This document shows positions 35,400 through 44,556 of a stretch of 64,000 nucleotides of DNA, piece by piece. How positions within the stretch are numbered: the stretch's first letter is position 1; each line of letters begins with the position of its first letter. The notes under the pieces are model-generated. The model was not told the origin of the DNA. It did not search any database and saw only the letters and a program-made list of their open reading frames with translations. This stretch comes from PHAA01 sp964457945 (GTDB taxonomy: Bacteria; Bacillota; Syntrophomonadia; Syntrophomonadales; Syntrophomonadaceae), in the NCBI GenBank assembly GCA_964457945.1, contig CAYWFX010000002.1, forward strand, positions 62,001 to 126,000. Direction: 5' to 3'. The position numbers and the translations under genes are program-made.

Positions 35400-36476
35400 A
35401 TGAAGAGCTTTATAAAAGGAGTAAGCATACTGGTTATACTCGGACTTTTAGGCGGAATTGCCGGCTGTGCAACGGAAAATCAGGCTGGTGATACAGTTCG
35501 GTTGAAAAAAGTTAAAACACTAAGGGTGACGGTGGATAATATAACCATATTTACAGAGCTGGCCGGAAACATCAAAGCCAAGGAAGAGGCTGGAGTGGTT
35601 CCGATTTATCCAGGAATCGTAGATAAAATAACGGTTAAGCCTGGAGATATGGTTAAAAAGGGTGATGTACTGTTTGTCATTGCAAGCAGCAACATCAATA
35701 ATGAGTATAGGCAGGCTCAGTCCAAAGTGTTGGAAGCCATGGAGAACTATTCTGAAATTAAAAAACAATATGCAAGGAACCTGGCGCTTTTCAGTGCCGG
35801 CGGCATTGCCCAGGCTGAGCTTGACAGTCTGACAGCCAAATTAAAAATTGCAGATACCCAGATAGAGCAATCACAAGCGGCTGCTGAGATATTGAGAAAT
35901 AATCTCGAGGGCACCAGTGTAAAAGCCCCCATTTCAGGAACCGTAGCTCTGAAAAACATAAATATCGGTGATTTTGCATCTGATTCAGCTGCTGCCATGC
36001 AGATAGCCGACCTTTCCTCTCTGGGAGCAGAGTTTGGAGTCGGTGAAGAGATGGTGGGAAGGCTTAAGCAGGGACAAGAGATTAGTCTTCAGGTACCTTC
36101 CATGGGCAAGCAGCTGAAAGGAAAAGTGGCCTCAATCAGCCCGATTATGAATATGGAAACCCATCAATACAAGATAATAATCATTATTGTTGACCAGGAC
36201 TCTCTCGCCAGACCAGGTATGCTAGCCAAAATGAGGCTTACTGCCCAAGAAAAGAAAGAGGTAATGGTACTGCCCAACCAGGCTATCATATCGAACAAGG
36301 GAATAAATTATGTTTATTGCATTATTGATGACAAAATAAAGAAGACTCTGGTCGAAACAGGAATCGCTGATGAAAACAGTACTGAGATCATAAAGGGGCT
36401 TAAGGAGGGGCAGTTAGTTGCGGTGGAAGGTCTTAGTTTTTTATCAGACGATGAGCAGGTAGAAATTATCAAATAA
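35400..36476 (+). CDS. RND membrane-fusion (adaptor) lipoprotein
   Basis: 358 residues. Signal peptide with lipobox IAGC at about residues 20-23, then biotinyl/lipoyl-like halves (VPIYPGIVDKITVKPGDMVK and SVKAPISGTVALKN) flanking an alpha-helical hairpin, and a beta-barrel domain. It anchors to the membrane and couples to the RND pump upstream, whose stop is immediately followed by this ATG. Translation likely depends on coupling, because the local ribosome-binding site is weak. Confidence 0.93.
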   Translation: MKSFIKGVSILVILGLLGGIAGCATENQAGDTVRLKKVKTLRVTVDNITIFTELAGNIKAKEEAGVVPIYPGIVDKITVKPGDMVKKGDVLFVIASSNINNEYRQAQSKVLEAMENYSEIKKQYARNLALFSAGGIAQAELDSLTAKLKIADTQIEQSQAAAEILRNNLEGTSVKAPISGTVALKNINIGDFASDSAAAMQIADLSSLGAEFGVGEEMVGRLKQGQEISLQVPSMGKQLKGKVASISPIMNMETHQYKIIIIIVDQDSLARPGMLAKMRLTAQEKKEVMVLPNQAIISNKGINYVYCIIDDKIKKTLVETGIADENSTEIIKGLKEGQLVAVEGLSFLSDDEQVEIIK

Positions 36477-37028
36477 CTGGAATCAGCTAGCCGTAAAGAA
36501 TTTATTATAATAACGTTTTTTGTTTGGATTTTTGACTATATTGCCGTATTTGTGAAACATAAGTTCTAGACTTTATGAGGAGCCGGTCAAAATGCTCATT
36601 CTATCACGGCAGCCTAAACGGACAAGGGTTCTGTTTGGGTGGTGACTACATATGATTCCTGCCCGTATGGTGAATGCTGAAACGTATGAATCGCTAATCC
36701 CTCGGAACCAGTATTAACTATGTGCTGAAGCACATTTTAAAGAACTGACGGGGAATTGGGATGTCGATCTACTTGACCCAAAAGAGAGAAGAAAGAGATT
36801 TCAAATTTATGCAACATCTTCATGTTCCCCCACACGACCCCACCCCTATTTTCGTCTGAGGTAACATAATTACCTGTCTCACAAATGTACTAGTTCCCGC
36901 CCTTTACCCCAGATATATCCTTACCACTGTCTCCACATGGCTCGTTTTAGGAAACATATATATGGGCTGGACTTCCATGGGATACAAACGTCTTTAATAA
37001 AAAACACCTAAGCCTATAGAAGCTAAAT
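36477..37028. other. 552-bp non-coding region, possible gene debris
   Basis: No complete gene. A plus-strand frame at about 36715-36855 reads KELTGNWDVDLLDPKERRKR and looks protein-like, but has stops on both sides and no start or ribosome-binding site. A second overlapping short frame starts at ATG 36762 in another phase. This fits a decayed insertion or gene fragment at the right edge of the accessory island. Confidence 0.4.
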
Positions 37029-38342
37029 CTAATCCCTAGTATGTATAAATCCCGTTCCATAGTCTTCCCCTGCTTCGCTCAAGGTAACTCGCACAAACTC
37101 ACCTATTAAATCCTCTGGAGAAGAGAAATGCACTTCGATATAATTGTCGCTGATCCCTGCATAGATGTCACCGGATAATTTGCGTTCCACCAATACCGAC
37201 AAATCTTGTCCCAAGAATTCTTGCAGGAAATGTATTTTCTTCTGCCTACCCAGCTCCAACAGCGCTTCACTCCGGCTCTGTTTTTCCGCTGGTGCTACCT
37301 GGGGGATCATGTTGGCTGCACTGGTGCCGGCACGCGGGGAATACTTAAATACGTGTAATTCATAGATGGGCAAATCCTTGATCAGATCATAAGTGTCCTT
37401 AAAATCCTCTTCGGTTTCGGTAGGATAGCCTGCCATAACATCAGCGGTAAAGGCTGCACCAGAAATTAGAGATGCAGTTTTAAGAATCAGATCCCGGTAA
37501 TATTCCCGGTTATATCTCCGGCGCATGGAGGCAAGAATACGATCACTGCCGCTCTGCAAGGGTATGTGAAAATGACGGCAGATGCGTTTATCTCCTGCCA
37601 TCAGCGCAACTAGTTGATCATTTAATTCCAGTGGTTCTATGGAACTGAGGCGGATGCGATAGTCTCCTGAGATATTCGCAAGGATTTTTTCTAAAAGTCT
37701 GGTGATATTCCATCCTGGTAAATCCACTCCATATAAACCGGTATGAATACCGGTCAAAACGATCTCCCGGTAGCCCAGCACGACCAATTGACTTATCTCA
37801 GCTATCACGTCATCGGGAGCTTTACTACGAACGGGACCTCGAGCGAAAGGTACGATGCAATAGGAGCAAAAGCTCTGGCAACCATCCTGAATTTTAACAA
37901 AAGCACGGGTTCGCAGGTGCGGCTCTAAATATAGGACTGGCCGCAGGCTATCCGTCAGGCATATTGGCTCTACCCAAACCTTTTTATCTGCTGCCTTTTC
38001 CGAAATAAAATCATCAACTATATCCGCAATATGGTCTTTATCATGGTTACCTACAATCAGGCCAATACCTTCAATTTGAGCCAGTTGATCTTTATCCACC
38101 TGAGCCACGCAGCCAGTTGCTACGACCAATGCATCAGGATTGCCTCTAACAGCTCTCCTGAGCATAGCCCGGGATTTACGGTCGCTGATATGGGTTACGG
38201 TGCAAGTATTTATGATACAAACATCAGCAGGGTCACCAAATTCTACAACCTGGTAACCCCGCCTGGTAAATTCCTCTATCATTTGTTCAGTTTCTACCTG
38301 ATTGACCTTACAACCCAGAGTGTGAAATGCTATTTTACTCAC
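37029..38342 (-). CDS. mtaB: tRNA t6A37 methylthiotransferase MtaB
   Basis: 437 residues. N-terminal UPF0004 cluster cysteines C11, C47 and C78, the radical-SAM motif C155-C159-C162 (CQSFCSYC) and a C-terminal TRAM domain. MtaB converts t6A to ms2t6A at position 37 of ANN-decoding tRNAs using two [4Fe-4S] clusters and SAM. GTG start with AAGGAAG ahead. Part of the prmA-mtaB tail of the dnaK region, as in Bacillus (yqeV). Confidence 0.96.
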   Translation of the reverse strand: MSKIAFHTLGCKVNQVETEQMIEEFTRRGYQVVEFGDPADVCIINTCTVTHISDRKSRAMLRRAVRGNPDALVVATGCVAQVDKDQLAQIEGIGLIVGNHDKDHIADIVDDFISEKAADKKVWVEPICLTDSLRPVLYLEPHLRTRAFVKIQDGCQSFCSYCIVPFARGPVRSKAPDDVIAEISQLVVLGYREIVLTGIHTGLYGVDLPGWNITRLLEKILANISGDYRIRLSSIEPLELNDQLVALMAGDKRICRHFHIPLQSGSDRILASMRRRYNREYYRDLILKTASLISGAAFTADVMAGYPTETEEDFKDTYDLIKDLPIYELHVFKYSPRAGTSAANMIPQVAPAEKQSRSEALLELGRQKKIHFLQEFLGQDLSVLVERKLSGDIYAGISDNYIEVHFSSPEDLIGEFVRVTLSEAGEDYGTGFIHTRD

Positions 38343-38372
38343 AGTTTACTTCCTTACTTATTAATAAATGTG

Positions 38373-38404
38373 AAAAAAAGGACGTAACTGAAGAATCGTC
38401 CCCT
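38373..38404 (-). terminator. Hairpin with T-run after prmA, REP-like core
   Basis: On the minus strand GGGGACG...CGTCC is followed by seven T. The stem is only 5 bp with a 12-base loop, so it is a weak terminator. The GGGGACGATTCT core recurs at 58672, linking it to the window's REP-like family. Confidence 0.5.
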
Positions 38405-38411
38405 ATCACTA

Positions 38412-39335
38412 TTATAATTTGCGGGCGGCGACGCCTATCCAGTCGACATCCTGCAAGACTTGTTCAATCTCAAAACCATGTGCTTCCAACTGCTTTTTTA
38501 CCCCTGGCCAACGGCTGTCTACTATACCGGAACCAAACAGGTAGCCCCCAGTGCAAAGTACTTTGGTAGCTTCAGGTATCAGGATAGCAACCACCTCGGC
38601 GGTTATATTAGCCAGCACCATATCGACTTCCCGACCCTGGATGGCTTCTACAATATCTCCCTCTTCCACCCGGATTACGTCATTTAAATTATTTAAAGTG
38701 ACATTTTCACGAGCGATACGAACGGCCAGGTCGTCGACGTCCATAGCAAATATTTGGGCAGCACCCAGCTTAGCCGCGGCTATGGATAGTATACCCGATC
38801 CACAGCCAGCATCAACAATTCTCTCGCCACCCTTTACGTACTGATCGACAAATCTCAGGCAAAAACGGGTGGAGGCGTGTATGCCCGTACCAAATGCCAT
38901 ACCTGGATCTATGTTAATGACTACCTCATGTTCTCCTGGCGTATAATCCTCCCAAGAGGGTTTAATTATCAGCCTTTCCCCTACCTTAAAGGTATGATAA
39001 TACTTTTTCCAAGTATCTTCCCAGTCCTCACTGCGCATCTCGTCCACAAACACCTTGCACTCAACCCCAAAGGTGTTTTCCACTAATTTAATGGACTCAT
39101 TTAGCTCATCCATGATTTTTTTATCGGCCAGAAAATAAGCTTTTACCACTACAAATTCATGGTTCAGAAAATCCGGTGATACCGATTCAGGCTTCCAGCC
39201 ATCCTTATTTACATACTTCCTGGCTGCCTGGGGATCTTCAATCACAACCCCACCTGAGCCCATAGCATGAAATATACCAGAAATGGCTTCAACACAGATT
39301 CCATCCGTTAGGACACTATACTCTTTCCACTCCAT
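38412..39335 (-). CDS. prmA: Ribosomal protein L11 methyltransferase
   Basis: 307 residues from ATG 39335 (AGAGGAG ahead). The SAM-binding motif VDAGCGSGILSIAA is at about 175-188 and the NxTA-type catalytic motif appears as VLANITAEV. PrmA trimethylates L11 in the GTPase-associated centre of the 50S subunit. It directly follows dnaJ (15-base gap), the usual Firmicute order. Confidence 0.95.
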   Translation of the reverse strand: MEWKEYSVLTDGICVEAISGIFHAMGSGGVVIEDPQAARKYVNKDGWKPESVSPDFLNHEFVVVKAYFLADKKIMDELNESIKLVENTFGVECKVFVDEMRSEDWEDTWKKYYHTFKVGERLIIKPSWEDYTPGEHEVVINIDPGMAFGTGIHASTRFCLRFVDQYVKGGERIVDAGCGSGILSIAAAKLGAAQIFAMDVDDLAVRIARENVTLNNLNDVIRVEEGDIVEAIQGREVDMVLANITAEVVAILIPEATKVLCTGGYLFGSGIVDSRWPGVKKQLEAHGFEIEQVLQDVDWIGVAARKL

Positions 39336-39349
39336 CAATGCATCTCCTC

Positions 39350-40486
39350 TTAGCCCATTGCATCCTTCAACTTATCAAACAAGCCTTTTTTGTTAGCTTC
39401 TTTATCTTCGTTTTCATTAAAGAACCCGGCTAGCAGTTCTTTTTGCCTCTTATTCAGGCGAGTCGGAATTTTAACATTCACTAAGACCTTTAAATCACCG
39501 CTGCGATGACTATTGAGGTGGGGTATTCCTTTGTTCTTAACCGTAATAATATCTCCGGGCTGGGTACCTTCAGGAATAATCAAATTATGCTTATCCCCTC
39601 CCAGCAGTGGTATCTCTATCTCCGCTCCCAGGGTTGCCTGAACAAAATCAATTTCCTGGCTGCATATTAAAGTATAGCCGTCGCGTTGGAACCTGGCATG
39701 AGGTTTTACTACAATGATAATGTATAAATCACCCGGTGGACCACCCATTAAGCCTTCTTCGCCCTCACCCTGAATTCTCAGGCGAGAACCGGTATCTATA
39801 CCTGCTGGAATACGCACACTAATATGGCGTTTCTTTTTAACTTTCCCTCGGCCTTTACAGGCTGCACAGGGTTTCTCTATTATTTTACCTTCGCCGTTAC
39901 ATTGACCGCACGGCCGAACCGTCTCAAATCTTCCAAATGGCGTGCTCTGTACAGAACGAACCTGGCCGGCTCCCTGGCACTGGGGGCAGACTTTGGGCTT
40001 GGAACCGGGTTCAGCTCCACTCCCGCCGCATTTACTGCAGCTTTCTACCCGCATCATCTCCATATCTCTTTCCATCCCGAAGACAGCATCTTCGAAACTT
40101 ATATCCAGGCGAGCCTCCTTGTCCGCACCCCGCTGGGGTCCGCTCCTCCTGCGTTGACCGCCTCCGGCTCCTCCGAAAAGAAGGTCGAAAATGTCCCCAA
40201 ATCCACCTGCACCACCAAAATCAGCCCCGCCAAAACCACCTGCTCCCATCCGATTAGGATCAAAAGCATCATGACCATATTGATCGTAGGCAGCCCTTTT
40301 CTGGGTGTCACTCAATATTTCGTAGGCTTCGGCCACTTCCTTAAACTTTTCCTCCGCATTTGCATCTTCTTTGTTCACGTCCGGATGATATTTTTTGGCA
40401 TTCTGCCGATAGGCTTTCTTTATTTCCTCGGGCGCAGCAGATTTGGATATCCCCAAAACCTCGTAATAATCACGCTTGGCGGCCAT
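39350..40486 (-). CDS. dnaJ: Chaperone DnaJ
   Basis: 378 residues. J domain with HPD at 34-36, a glycine/phenylalanine-rich linker (GAGGFGGADFGGAGGFG), four CxxCxGxG zinc repeats (CSKCGGSG, CPQCQGAG, CGQCNGEG, CAACKGRG) and C-terminal substrate-binding domains. It delivers unfolded clients to DnaK and stimulates its ATPase. GGAAGG precedes ATG 40486. Last core chaperone gene of the HrcA-controlled operon. Confidence 0.98.
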   Translation of the reverse strand: MAAKRDYYEVLGISKSAAPEEIKKAYRQNAKKYHPDVNKEDANAEEKFKEVAEAYEILSDTQKRAAYDQYGHDAFDPNRMGAGGFGGADFGGAGGFGDIFDLLFGGAGGGQRRRSGPQRGADKEARLDISFEDAVFGMERDMEMMRVESCSKCGGSGAEPGSKPKVCPQCQGAGQVRSVQSTPFGRFETVRPCGQCNGEGKIIEKPCAACKGRGKVKKKRHISVRIPAGIDTGSRLRIQGEGEEGLMGGPPGDLYIIIVVKPHARFQRDGYTLICSQEIDFVQATLGAEIEIPLLGGDKHNLIIPEGTQPGDIITVKNKGIPHLNSHRSGDLKVLVNVKIPTRLNKRQKELLAGFFNENEDKEANKKGLFDKLKDAMG

Positions 40487-40583
40487 TATTTCCCACCTTC
40501 CTAAACTCTCCTAACTGGTCATTGGACTTAAAAACTCTTAAATGCAAATCGTTCAATTCACATAATTGATACAATTTCTATTT

Positions 40584-42398
40584 CTATTTCTTTTCATCAT
40601 CCTCGGATATGTTGAAGTCGGCGTCTATGACATCATCCTTACCGGCTTCACCTGATTCCTCCGGATTAGCATTCTGATACATCTTAGTCGTGAACGCATA
40701 CATGGCTGTGGCCAAAGCCTCAGTTTTACTCTCAATCTCAGCCACATCAGTGCCTGCCAGTGCAGCTTGCAATTCCTCTTTGGCAGTATTTATGGCATTT
40801 TTATCTTCTTCTTCTATTTTGTCTTCAAATTCCTTCAAATTCTTATCTACCTGATATATCATACTATCCGCTGAATTTCTGGCTTCAATTTCTTTGAAAC
40901 GTCTCTCATCTTCTTCAGCAAATTTCTCGGAATCTTTTACCATCCGCTCAATATCACTATCGCTTAAGCCACTGGAAGAGGTAATGGTAATCTTCTGTTC
41001 CTTATTGGTCGCCATGTCTTTGGCAGTAACATTAACGATTCCATTTACATCAATATCAAATTTCACTTCTATCTGAGGGATACCTCTAGGAGCAGGTGGA
41101 AGCCCGGTTAATTGGAATCTTCCTAAGGTAACATTATGCTCAGCTAGTTTTCTTTCCCCCTGCAAGACATGAATGTCCACTGAAGGTTGATGGTCAGCCG
41201 CAGTCGTAAAAATCTGGCTCTTAGATACCGGTATGGTCGTATTTCTATCAATAATTCGCGTAAATACTGATCCCAGAGTTTCGATTCCCAGAGATAATGG
41301 GGTAACATCCAGAAGCACCACATCTGTAACCTCACCGGTTAGAACTCCGGCCTGAATAGCCGCACCTAAACCAACCACTTCATCCGGGTTAATCCCCTTA
41401 AAGGGATCCTTGCCAGTAAAGTTCTTTACTGCTTCCTGTACCGCCGGTATTCTGGTCGAACCACCTACTAATATGATCTTATCAAGGTCGGCTGGTTTTA
41501 GGCCAGCATCTTTCATAGCCTGCTTCAACGGCCCTACGGTTTTCTCCACCAGGTCAGCGGTCATATCGTCGAACCGAGCCCGGGTCAGGGTTCTCTCCAT
41601 GTGCAGCGGACCATCCTGGGTTGCTGTAATATAGGGTATGTTAATATCTACACTCATGAGACTGGACAGCTCGTGTTTGGCCTTTTCAGCCGCTTCTTTC
41701 AAGCGATGCATAGCCATCTTGTCATTTTTTAAATCAAATCCGTTTTCTTTCTTAAATTCCTGTACCAACCATTCGATAATTTTGTCGTCAAAATCATCGC
41801 CTCCCAGGCGGTTATTACCGCTGGTAGCCTTAACCTCAAAGGTGCCATCTCCTATCTCCAGTATTGAAACATCAAAGGTACCTCCACCCAGGTCAAATAC
41901 CATAATAGTCTGGTTGCCTTCTCTGTCTAAGCCATAAGCCAGGGCCGCCGCAGTGGGCTCATTTATGATTCTTAGGACTTCCAGCCCGGCAATCGTGCCT
42001 GCATCTTTGGTGGCCTGGCGCTGAGCATCGGTAAAATAGGCCGGGACGGTAATGACCGCCTGAGTAATCTTTTCACCCAGGTAGCTCTCGGCATCAGCTT
42101 TCATTTTTTGCAGAATCATCGCTGAAATCTCCGGGGGTGAATATTTTTTACCATCAATACTCACCTTATAATCCGTACCCATTTTTCTCTTGATCGATGA
42201 AATGGTTCTTTCCGGGTTGGTAGTCGCTTGTCTTCTTGCTACCCGGCCCACCAGCCGTTCACCTGTTTTGGAAAAACCCACTACCGAAGGAGTAATACGC
42301 TCTCCCTCAACATTGGTTATCACTACAGCTTCGCCACTTTCCATTACTGCTATAACTGAATTAGTCGTTCCCAGATCTATACCCACAACTTTTGCCAT
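40584..42398 (-). CDS. dnaK: Chaperone DnaK (Hsp70)
   Basis: 604 residues. Actin-like ATPase with DLGTTNSV (8-15), VFDLGGGTFDVSIL and ILVGGSTRIPAV; the interdomain linker VVLLDVTPLSLG precedes the substrate-binding domain. The tail is acidic (NISEDDEKK). AGGTGTC lies ahead of ATG 42398, 19 bases after grpE. Works with DnaJ and GrpE in the cytosol. Confidence 0.98.
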   Translation of the reverse strand: MAKVVGIDLGTTNSVIAVMESGEAVVITNVEGERITPSVVGFSKTGERLVGRVARRQATTNPERTISSIKRKMGTDYKVSIDGKKYSPPEISAMILQKMKADAESYLGEKITQAVITVPAYFTDAQRQATKDAGTIAGLEVLRIINEPTAAALAYGLDREGNQTIMVFDLGGGTFDVSILEIGDGTFEVKATSGNNRLGGDDFDDKIIEWLVQEFKKENGFDLKNDKMAMHRLKEAAEKAKHELSSLMSVDINIPYITATQDGPLHMERTLTRARFDDMTADLVEKTVGPLKQAMKDAGLKPADLDKIILVGGSTRIPAVQEAVKNFTGKDPFKGINPDEVVGLGAAIQAGVLTGEVTDVVLLDVTPLSLGIETLGSVFTRIIDRNTTIPVSKSQIFTTAADHQPSVDIHVLQGERKLAEHNVTLGRFQLTGLPPAPRGIPQIEVKFDIDVNGIVNVTAKDMATNKEQKITITSSSGLSDSDIERMVKDSEKFAEEDERRFKEIEARNSADSMIYQVDKNLKEFEDKIEEEDKNAINTAKEELQAALAGTDVAEIESKTEALATAMYAFTTKMYQNANPEESGEAGKDDVIDADFNISEDDEKK

Positions 42399-42417
42399 TT
42401 AATGACACCTCCAAATT

Positions 42418-42972
42418 TTAATTACTAACCTTAACCAGGCTGGGCCTGATAACCCTATCATGCAAGATATACCCCTTTTGTAATTGTTCAATAACTGTAT
42501 TTTCCGGGTGTTCATCACTGGACTCTACGGTCAGAGCCTGATGATATTGAGGATCAAAGGGTTTCCCCAAACTATCAATGACCTGCAACCCTTCACCCTT
42601 TAATAAATCGTCTAAACTTCGAGCTGTCATCTCTATCCCTTTGCTCAGCACTTCAAAATCTTTAGACTTACTGGCAACACCTATGGCTCGATGTAAATCA
42701 TCAATTACCGGCAACAATTTCTTAATAAAGGATACGTTAGCATACTTCAAGTATTCCTCGCGTTCTCGCTGAGTACGTTTCTTGATATTTTCAACATCTG
42801 CTAAAGCTCTCAGATAGTGGTCATAATTTTTTTGAGATTCCTCCTGTTGCTTCTGTAATTCCTCTCGCAGGCTTTCCTCTACACTTTTCTCTTCCGGCTG
42901 ATTCTCCTGCTGTTGAGCTTCATCTCCCACCGGGGGACCTCTAAAAATCTCAGCTTCCAAATCCTTTTCCAT
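42418..42972 (-). CDS. grpE: Nucleotide exchange factor GrpE
   Basis: 184 residues from ATG 42972, with GAGGTG 9 bases ahead; the GTG at 42984 is inside that site. An acidic N-terminus and a long coiled coil (about 30-80) lead to the beta-wing with FDPQYHQAL and GYILHDRVIRPSLVKVS. It exchanges ADP for ATP on DnaK. It lies between the group III chaperonin and dnaK. Confidence 0.96.
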   Translation of the reverse strand: MEKDLEAEIFRGPPVGDEAQQQENQPEEKSVEESLREELQKQQEESQKNYDHYLRALADVENIKKRTQREREEYLKYANVSFIKKLLPVIDDLHRAIGVASKSKDFEVLSKGIEMTARSLDDLLKGEGLQVIDSLGKPFDPQYHQALTVESSDEHPENTVIEQLQKGYILHDRVIRPSLVKVSN

Positions 42973-42986
42973 TCCTCTCTTCACCT

Positions 42987-44543
42987 CTATTCCAGAGTAT
43001 CCACGGGGTAAGATTCCCCGTCTTTCATCTTAATAATTGTATTGATTCTTAAAATGGCGATAGCCACCTCTCCAGCAGCTTTCACCGCGTGTATCTTTAC
43101 CAGGGTGGGATCAACAATTCCCTTTTCCAAAGTATCAATCAAAGTGCCCCGCTCACAATCAATAGCTATGCTGTCCGACCCTTTTTGCTTCTGCTCCGCT
43201 ACCACGTCACCCATCTTCTCCAATGGATTAAACCCGGCATTGGCTGCTATACAGGCAAACGGTCTAAACAGTGCTTCTTTTACACATAAGACTCCATAAG
43301 AAGTCATGCCTTTTAAATCCTGAGCCAGCTCTTCTAGTTGTTTGGCCACCCATATCTCTATGGCTCCTCCGCCGGGAACAACGCCTTTTTGCAGGGCTGC
43401 CTGCACTGCCGAAGCAGCATCCCGGGCAATGCGCTCTTTTTCATCTATTACTTCCTCGGTAGCTGCTCCAATTATCACTGTAGCCATGGCTTCACCTGCT
43501 CCATCAAATAAGCAGGTGTAGCCCCGTTTGTCATTTACCTGAAACTCTGAGGCCCTCCCCAAATAAAGTTCTAATTGTTCTGCCGGGCGGTTTAAAGCGC
43601 TCCTTTTTATCTTGCGAGCTCCGGTATGCTTGCAAACCTTTTCCATTTCCCGCCGAGATACCCTCTGGATGGCTATTATTCCGGCCTCCGTAAAAATCTG
43701 TTCGGCCAAGTCGTCTATGCTGCGGTCGGCAAGTACCAGATTAACACCCATAGAGCATATCTTTTGTAAATTATTCTCGTAGCGTTCCTTATTCTGCAAA
43801 TAATATTGAAAACCAGCCTCGGTGCTCCTTGCTTCACTATCCATCTCCTCAGGAGCCAGGGCATCATCTACTGCCATAATCCTTACATTCTCCAAAGAAC
43901 GGGGCATCTCATGATTCATAGGCTCCTTGCTGAGCAGTGTACCCATAAAAACCTTATCTAGAGCAGCTTCCCGAGCCACCACCGCATCAGCAAATTTGTA
44001 ATCCGGGCTCAGCAGCTTTTCCCGACCTATTATTCGAGCACCATTTATAAGCAAATGAGCCAGCTCCTCCTGGCCTCTCCCGGCAATGGAAGCCACCTGA
44101 AAAAGCATCGGGTCGTCTATGGAATTCACCGGCCGACTCATTTTTTCTATCAACTCTATACTACGCTGTATTCCTAAGCTAATCCCCTGGATAACCTGGG
44201 TTACCGGAACTCCCTTTATAACCTGGTTCGCACCTTCGGATACCAGTGCCCCTGCTATTATAGTAGCAGTGGTAGTCCCATCGCCGACTTCCGCCTGTTG
44301 GGACCTGGCGGTGTTAATAATCATGCGGGCCGCAGGATGATTTACAGCCATCAGTTTTAAAATCGTTACCCCATCATTGCTTATAACTACATCACCCAGG
44401 CTGTCTATCATCATTATGTCCAGACCCTTGGGACCGATGGTACCCTCTATCGCCTGAGATATGAGCCGGGCAGCATTAGCATTGCCCAGGAGGGCCTGCA
44501 ATTTCTCATCTACTTCACTATTAAGGAGCGATCTGTCAGGCAT
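42987..44543 (-). CDS. Archaeal-like group III chaperonin (thermosome/CCT-related)
   Basis: 518 residues. The nucleotide-binding motifs are of the thermosome type rather than GroEL: GPKGLDIMMIDSLGDVVISN at 37-56 then DGVTIL, GDGTTT at 87-92, and GGGAIEIWVAKQLEEL in the second equatorial part. No GroEL-type GGM tail is present. Bacterial group III chaperonins form lidded double rings without GroES and were described in Carboxydothermus, also in the dnaK operon. ATG 44543 follows AGGAGG; it is 13 bases after hrcA and 14 bases before grpE, so it is HrcA-controlled. Confidence 0.93.
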   Translation of the reverse strand: MPDRSLLNSEVDEKLQALLGNANAARLISQAIEGTIGPKGLDIMMIDSLGDVVISNDGVTILKLMAVNHPAARMIINTARSQQAEVGDGTTTATIIAGALVSEGANQVIKGVPVTQVIQGISLGIQRSIELIEKMSRPVNSIDDPMLFQVASIAGRGQEELAHLLINGARIIGREKLLSPDYKFADAVVAREAALDKVFMGTLLSKEPMNHEMPRSLENVRIMAVDDALAPEEMDSEARSTEAGFQYYLQNKERYENNLQKICSMGVNLVLADRSIDDLAEQIFTEAGIIAIQRVSRREMEKVCKHTGARKIKRSALNRPAEQLELYLGRASEFQVNDKRGYTCLFDGAGEAMATVIIGAATEEVIDEKERIARDAASAVQAALQKGVVPGGGAIEIWVAKQLEELAQDLKGMTSYGVLCVKEALFRPFACIAANAGFNPLEKMGDVVAEQKQKGSDSIAIDCERGTLIDTLEKGIVDPTLVKIHAVKAAGEVAIAILRINTIIKMKDGESYPVDTLE

Positions 44544-44556
44544 AAATGCCTCCTTA

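Noticed and set aside
39824..40504. 226-codon plus-strand frame
   Set aside because: Antisense shadow of dnaJ, whose domains are complete.
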